Of a stretch of DNA of 64,000 bases, positions 60,701 through 64,000 are shown piece after piece; the stretch's first letter is position 1; each line of letters begins with the position of its first letter. Position numbers and translations under genes: made by a program. The notes under the pieces are model-generated. The model searched no databases. It was not told the DNA's origin and worked only from the letters and a program-made list of their open reading frames with translations. Source of the DNA: Caprimulgus europaeus (taxonomy: Eukaryota; Chordata; Aves; Caprimulgiformes; Caprimulgidae); the NCBI GenBank assembly GCA_907165065.1, contig OU015539.1, forward strand, positions 1,240,001 to 1,304,000, given 5' to 3'.

Positions 60701-63700
60701 ACAGATTGCAAAGGTCAAGCATGGCATGGGATAACCTGTAATGGCACATCGTGCCATGTAATGACAAGGGATGGCATGGGATGACCTGTAATGGCATGGC
60801 AAAGGCTGGCATGGAATGGCACAGCATGACCTAGCATGGGATGGTGTGTCATAGCATGGCATGGAATGACACAACATGGCATGGGACGGGCAGCGTGTTA
60901 TGGCATGGCATGGAATAGTATGGCATGACATGCTGGAGGATGGTGTGTCATGGGACAGATGCCAGGTAATGGGGTGGCATGGGATGGATGCTATTTAATG
61001 GCACAGCATGGCATGGGGTGGCATGGCATGGCTTGAGATGGGTGCCATGTAATGGGATGGCATAGGGTAGATGCCATTTAATGTCACAACACAGCATAGG
61101 ATGGCATTTAATGGCATGGGATGGGATGGATGCTGTGCAATGGGATGGCACAGGATGGGATGGATGGTATCTAATGGCATGGCACAGCATGGGATGGTGA
61201 GGGATGGGATGGGATGGATGCTGTGTAATGGCACAGCATGGCATGGGATGGCATTTAATGGCATGGGATGGGATGGCATGGATGCCATGCAACAGGATGG
61301 CATGGGATGGATGCTGTGGGATGGGATGGCATGGGATGGGAGGCATCTAACGGCACAGCACAGCACGGTACAGGATGATGCTGAGCAGTGCAGCACGGCG
61401 CAGCCCAGGTTGACACAGGATGTCCCAGCACGGCACAGCACAGAGCCACCCCCAAGACACTGGGGCACCACGCAGAGCCACCCCTCACCTTCGGCTTCTC
61501 CTCAGCCCCCATGAAGAGCTCCTGCTCGCTGACCCAGTCCTCGGCCTCGCTGGCATCCAGGTAATACTGCTGCGCCTCGTCTGCCTCCCGCAGGCGCCGC
61601 TGCCGGGCGGCCACTTCCTGCTGCAGCGCCTCCCACAGCCCCCGCAGCTCCCGCACCCGCTCCTGCAGCTCCGGGCTCGGCTCCTCGCCTCCCGCCGTCA
61701 CCTCACCCCGGCTCAGCACCTCGGCCAGGCGCGGGGCGTGGCCCGCCAGCTCCTTCTGCAGCGTCTGCCGGCGCGGTGGGTGGTCACGGTGGGGCTCACC
61801 CATGGGATGGGTGGCCCCAAGGGACCGATTGGGGTGGTGGGTGCTGTCGCTGCGCCCATTGCTCACCTCGTTCCTCTTGGCCAGGCGCTGCACGCTCGGG
61901 AGGTCGGTGCCGTGCTCTGTCGACCATGCCAGAGGCAACCGCTCCTGCACCCACAGCTGCAGGAGAGAGCACCCACTGAGCACCACACAGCACCCATGGG
62001 TGCACCCGCCATGCCAGACCCCACCGCGGTGATGATGCTCACCGTCTCGTCCTCCAGATCTCGCCCGAGCTGATACGTGGCCTTGGCGTTCTCCAGCTCC
62101 TTCCTCTTCCTCTCCAGCGGCTCCAGCAGGTCAAGGAATTGCTGCCGGAGCTTCTGCTCATGCCCATCGGTATCCGGGACATCCCCGGCAGGGACAGGGC
62201 CCTGCCACCCAAGCTCCTCCAGCTCCTTCATCCGCGCTCTCACTTGCTCTTCCAGTCTCTGGTGGGGAAGAGCCGCGTGAGCCGGGGGTGCCTGAGCCCG
62301 GCCAGGGACCACCCAAGGCACCATCCAGCACCTCAGACCCCAAAGGGTGAGATGCCAACACCCTTCTGCCTCCCCAGCCGCCTGGTTGGCAGTGCCACCA
62401 CCCACCGTCAGCCTCTTCAGCAGCAGGTTGGTGGCGGTGAGGTCCTTGGCGTGCTCGGCAGCGCGCAGCTCCTCCTCGGCCCGGCCCAGCCAGCTCTCCA
62501 GCTCCCCGTAGCTCCGGGCGTACAGCGTTGAGCGGTTGGCTTCCAGGAGCCGCCGGCCCTTCTCCTCGGCGGCGCGGCACAGCTCGTCCCACCGCGCCCG
62601 GAGCTTGGCCAGCTGCCGCGCCACCACCTCGCCGTACTGCGGCTTGCGGCTCACCAGGTCCTTCCCCTCCTGCCGGGAACACCAAAGAGGTTGGTGGGTT
62701 CCACAGTGCAGCTCCACGCCGGCACGGGGACCTCCCACCTGGTGCTGGCACTCACCGCCTCAATCTTCTCCAGCCAGCCCTGGTTGGGTGCCAGCTCAGC
62801 CATGAACGCCTGGTGCTTCTGCCACTTGCCATGGAGACCACGGGCTTCACCATAGGAGACATCCTGTGCCGTCAGCATCTTCTCCTCCACCCAGGCATCG
62901 AGCTGAGGGCGAGAGGTGTCAGGGCTTGGCGGGTGGTGACCCCCCAGTGCCACCAGCCGTGCCATGTCCCTACCTCCCGGCAGCTCTGCAGGAAGCTCTG
63001 CAGCTCGTGGTTGTCCTGCAGCAAACCCGCTGCCTCCTCCACCTTGACCACGATGTCCCCGTGCCTGGCAGGTGACCAGAGATGGGCAGAGTCAGCCCAG
63101 GTGACCAGAGATGGGTGACATCAGCCCAGCTGCCCACACGCTGCCCACCCACCAGCCCCTCACCGAACTCACCGCTGCTGGAGGGCCTGGCACTTCTCGG
63201 TGATCTTCTCAGAGAAGATGTTCCCCTCGGCCACCAGCTTGGTGCCACTGGCCACCGCCTCGGTGACCTTCTCACCGCTGCTCTCCACGCCGGCACGGAA
63301 GTCCTGGAAGCGGCGCAGGGCGGCGGTGGATCCCTCCAGCGTGGTGGGCAGCTCCAGGTGTGCCAGCATGTACTCCTGGGGAGGGTACAATGGGTGGTTG
63401 GGGGCTTTTTGGGACACCCAAGAACCAGAAACCACCCCCTGGGACCCCCCTTGGGCACTCACCTGGTTGGTGAGGAGGATCTCCGCCTGCTTAGCATCAC
63501 GGAGGAACTCTTGGAAGCCGCGGCACTGGGTGAGGAAGCGATGCCGGGTCTCCGCCATCCTGCCCAGGGCAGCCCAGCCGGCTTCCACGCCGCGCAGGCG
63601 CTGCCGCAGCCCCTCGTACTGGGGGTCCGTCTGCTCCCCCACCACCCGCTCCCCGGCCTCCGACACGGCGGCGAAGGCGGCCGCGTGCTCCTCGGCATCG

Positions 63701-64000
63701 CGCCGGGCGGCCTCGTGCCGCTGCAGCAGCTCCTCCGCCTCGGCCAAAGAAGCCGGGACCTCGTCAGCGGCCGCCACGGCTTTCTGAGCCCCGAAGAGCC
63801 ACGCCTGGAAATCATCCAGGTCCTGCAGGAAGCGCCGGAGCTGCCCGGCTTCTCCCAAGGAAGCCGCCTGCTCTCCCAGGGCCTCCTGGAGCTCATCCCA
63901 GGCGGCCGTCACCGCCGCTAGCCGCTCGGCCACCTCCCCGGCCACCTCGGGCCGGTCCTTGGCCAAGTGATCCGCCTGGGAGCGCAGGGTGGCCAGACGG
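54703..64000 (-). CDS. SPTB: Beta-spectrin, best fit SPTB (C-terminal ~1,317 codons; cut by right edge)
   Basis: Spectrin crosslinks actin and ankyrin beneath the plasma membrane. Exons, 5' to 3': 63463-64000 (partial), 63173-63375, 62974-63064, 62756-62902, 62406-62669, 62043-62258, 61867-61956, 61489-61764, 60418-60548, 59946-60150, 59489-59863, 58976-59220, 58725-58863, 58564-58648, 58272-58468, 58045-58154, 57656-57734, 55936-56105, 55670-55843, 55494-55536, 54703-54879. All junctions are GT-AG and phases agree. About ten triple-helical spectrin repeats are covered (for example [33 protein letters not shown]), then the partial tetramerisation repeat, an acidic linker, a PH domain and the C-terminus [12 protein letters not shown]. 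The PH text [20 protein letters not shown] and this ending match recalled beta-I spectrin rather than SPTBN1, and PLEKHG3 is its tail-to-tail neighbour. The actin-binding N-terminus is outside. No lesion seen. Confidence 0.83.
55020..55490. repeat. Minisatellite in the last SPTB intron
   Basis: Units resembling CCCCTGGGCACCACCAGTGT and CACCAGCCACCCTGTGTCCC fill the intron between exons 55494-55536 and 54703-54879. Confidence 0.88.
55560..55660. repeat. 15-bp tandem repeat (CCGTGCCGTGCCACC)
   Basis: Six to seven near-perfect copies lie within the small intron between the PH exons, starting only a few bases from exon 55670-55843. Confidence 0.93.
56560..56870. repeat. 27-bp minisatellite in SPTB intron
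   Basis: About eleven units of 27 bp, each with GTCCCCAAGCAGGCAGAAG. Because 27 is a multiple of three, both strands stay open: plus reads [13 protein letters not shown] nonapeptides and minus reads [13 protein letters not shown] ones. Lies in the intron between exons 57656-57734 and 55936-56105. Confidence 0.95.
56918..57312. repeat. GGGGTGACAATG minisatellite in SPTB intron
   Basis: Units of about 18-22 bp, GGGGTGACAATGCCC and variants with GATGATG, adjoin the 27-bp array. Confidence 0.92.
57496..57501 (-). terminator. SPTB: Proximal SPTB poly(A) signal AATAAA
   Basis: A canonical AATAAA on the minus strand lies 143 nt past an in-frame TGA (57644-57646) reached if the donor at 57655 is not used. 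It is well placed for a short, PH-less isoform. Confidence 0.6.
57644..57734 (-). other. SPTB: SPTB alternative terminal exon (short isoform without PH)
   Basis: Exon 57656-57734 encodes an acidic linker ([15 protein letters not shown]). If its weak donor (GTCAGT) is read through, translation adds Val-Ser-Ser and stops at 57644-57646. In human beta-I spectrin the erythroid form also arises by reading past this exon's donor, beginning Val-Ser. The poly(A) signal at 57496 supports it. Confidence 0.55.
58868..58926. repeat. 12-bp tandem repeat (GGTGATGGTGTC)
   Basis: About four to five copies in a short SPTB intron, next to the acceptor of exon 58725-58863. Confidence 0.9.
59262..59488. repeat. 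22-bp minisatellite in SPTB intron
   Basis: About ten units of 22 bp, CAGCGGGGTGCAGCCCCACC and variants with AGCGG. It runs up to the donor of exon 59489-59863. Confidence 0.94.
60680..61390. repeat. GGCATGGGATGG minisatellite in SPTB intron
   Basis: About 700 bp of degenerate GGCATGGCATGGGATGGATG units fill the intron between exons 61489-61764 and 60418-60548. It has a higher-order structure with GCTGTGTAATGGCACAGCAT blocks. Confidence 0.93.

Noticed and set aside
60680..61390. CRISPR-like array among the many direct repeats
   Set aside because: Units are contiguous or degenerate with no unique spacers, no Cas genes, and the DNA is vertebrate. They are minisatellites.
54703..64000. SPTBN4 (with PLEKHG2 next door) as the identity of the spectrin and RhoGEF pair
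   Set aside because: The RhoGEF tail motifs fit PLEKHG3, not PLEKHG2. The spectrin lacks the long Arg/Glu-rich repeat linker I recall for SPTBN4 and ends RFSFFPKKK, as in SPTB. An alignment would settle it.

Overview
This window is vertebrate nuclear DNA, almost certainly from a bird. The evidence is intron-rich genes that read as vertebrate orthologues, many truncated CR1 LINE copies of the avian type (3' ends reading TTGGAAGGGACCTT), CpG-rich promoters and a GC-rich, minisatellite-dense right third. I see no bacterial, viral, CRISPR or retroviral content. All gene names come from recalled protein similarity; no database search was run.

Layout. Four protein-coding genes were rebuilt exon by exon with phase-consistent splice sites. 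(1) FNBP4, minus strand, from the left edge to 11478: 5' part only, 13 exons, about 680 codons. (2) NUP160, minus strand, 41696 to 12772: complete, 35 coding exons, 1,394 codons. It lies directly upstream of FNBP4 in tandem, as in human 11p11.2. (3) PLEKHG3-like RhoGEF, plus strand, 46085 to 52966: complete coding region, 16 coding exons including one of 8 nt, 1,073 codons. (4) Beta-spectrin, best fit SPTB, minus strand, from the right edge to 54703: the C-terminal ~1,317 codons in 21 exons. PLEKHG3 and SPTB converge tail to tail, as in human 14q23.3.

Two landscapes meet near 41.5 kb. To the left lie ordinary bird introns with about a dozen CR1 fragments in both orientations, a few short tandem repeats and one AAT microsatellite. 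To the right I see no CR1. Instead nearly every PLEKHG3 and spectrin intron and flank carries its own GC-rich minisatellite, each with a different unit.

The genes do not form one pathway. NUP160 is a scaffold subunit of the nuclear pore Y complex. FNBP4 is a WW-domain nuclear protein that binds proline-rich ligands such as formins. PLEKHG3 is a Rho-family exchange factor acting on actin. Beta-spectrin crosslinks actin under the plasma membrane. I found no undescribed system. The observations most worth checking are a short spectrin C-terminus with its own poly(A) signal, an obligatory 8-nt microexon, an open in-frame extension after the PLEKHG3 stop, an in-frame 27-bp repeat array in a spectrin intron, and a CCTATAG-rich spacer upstream of FNBP4.
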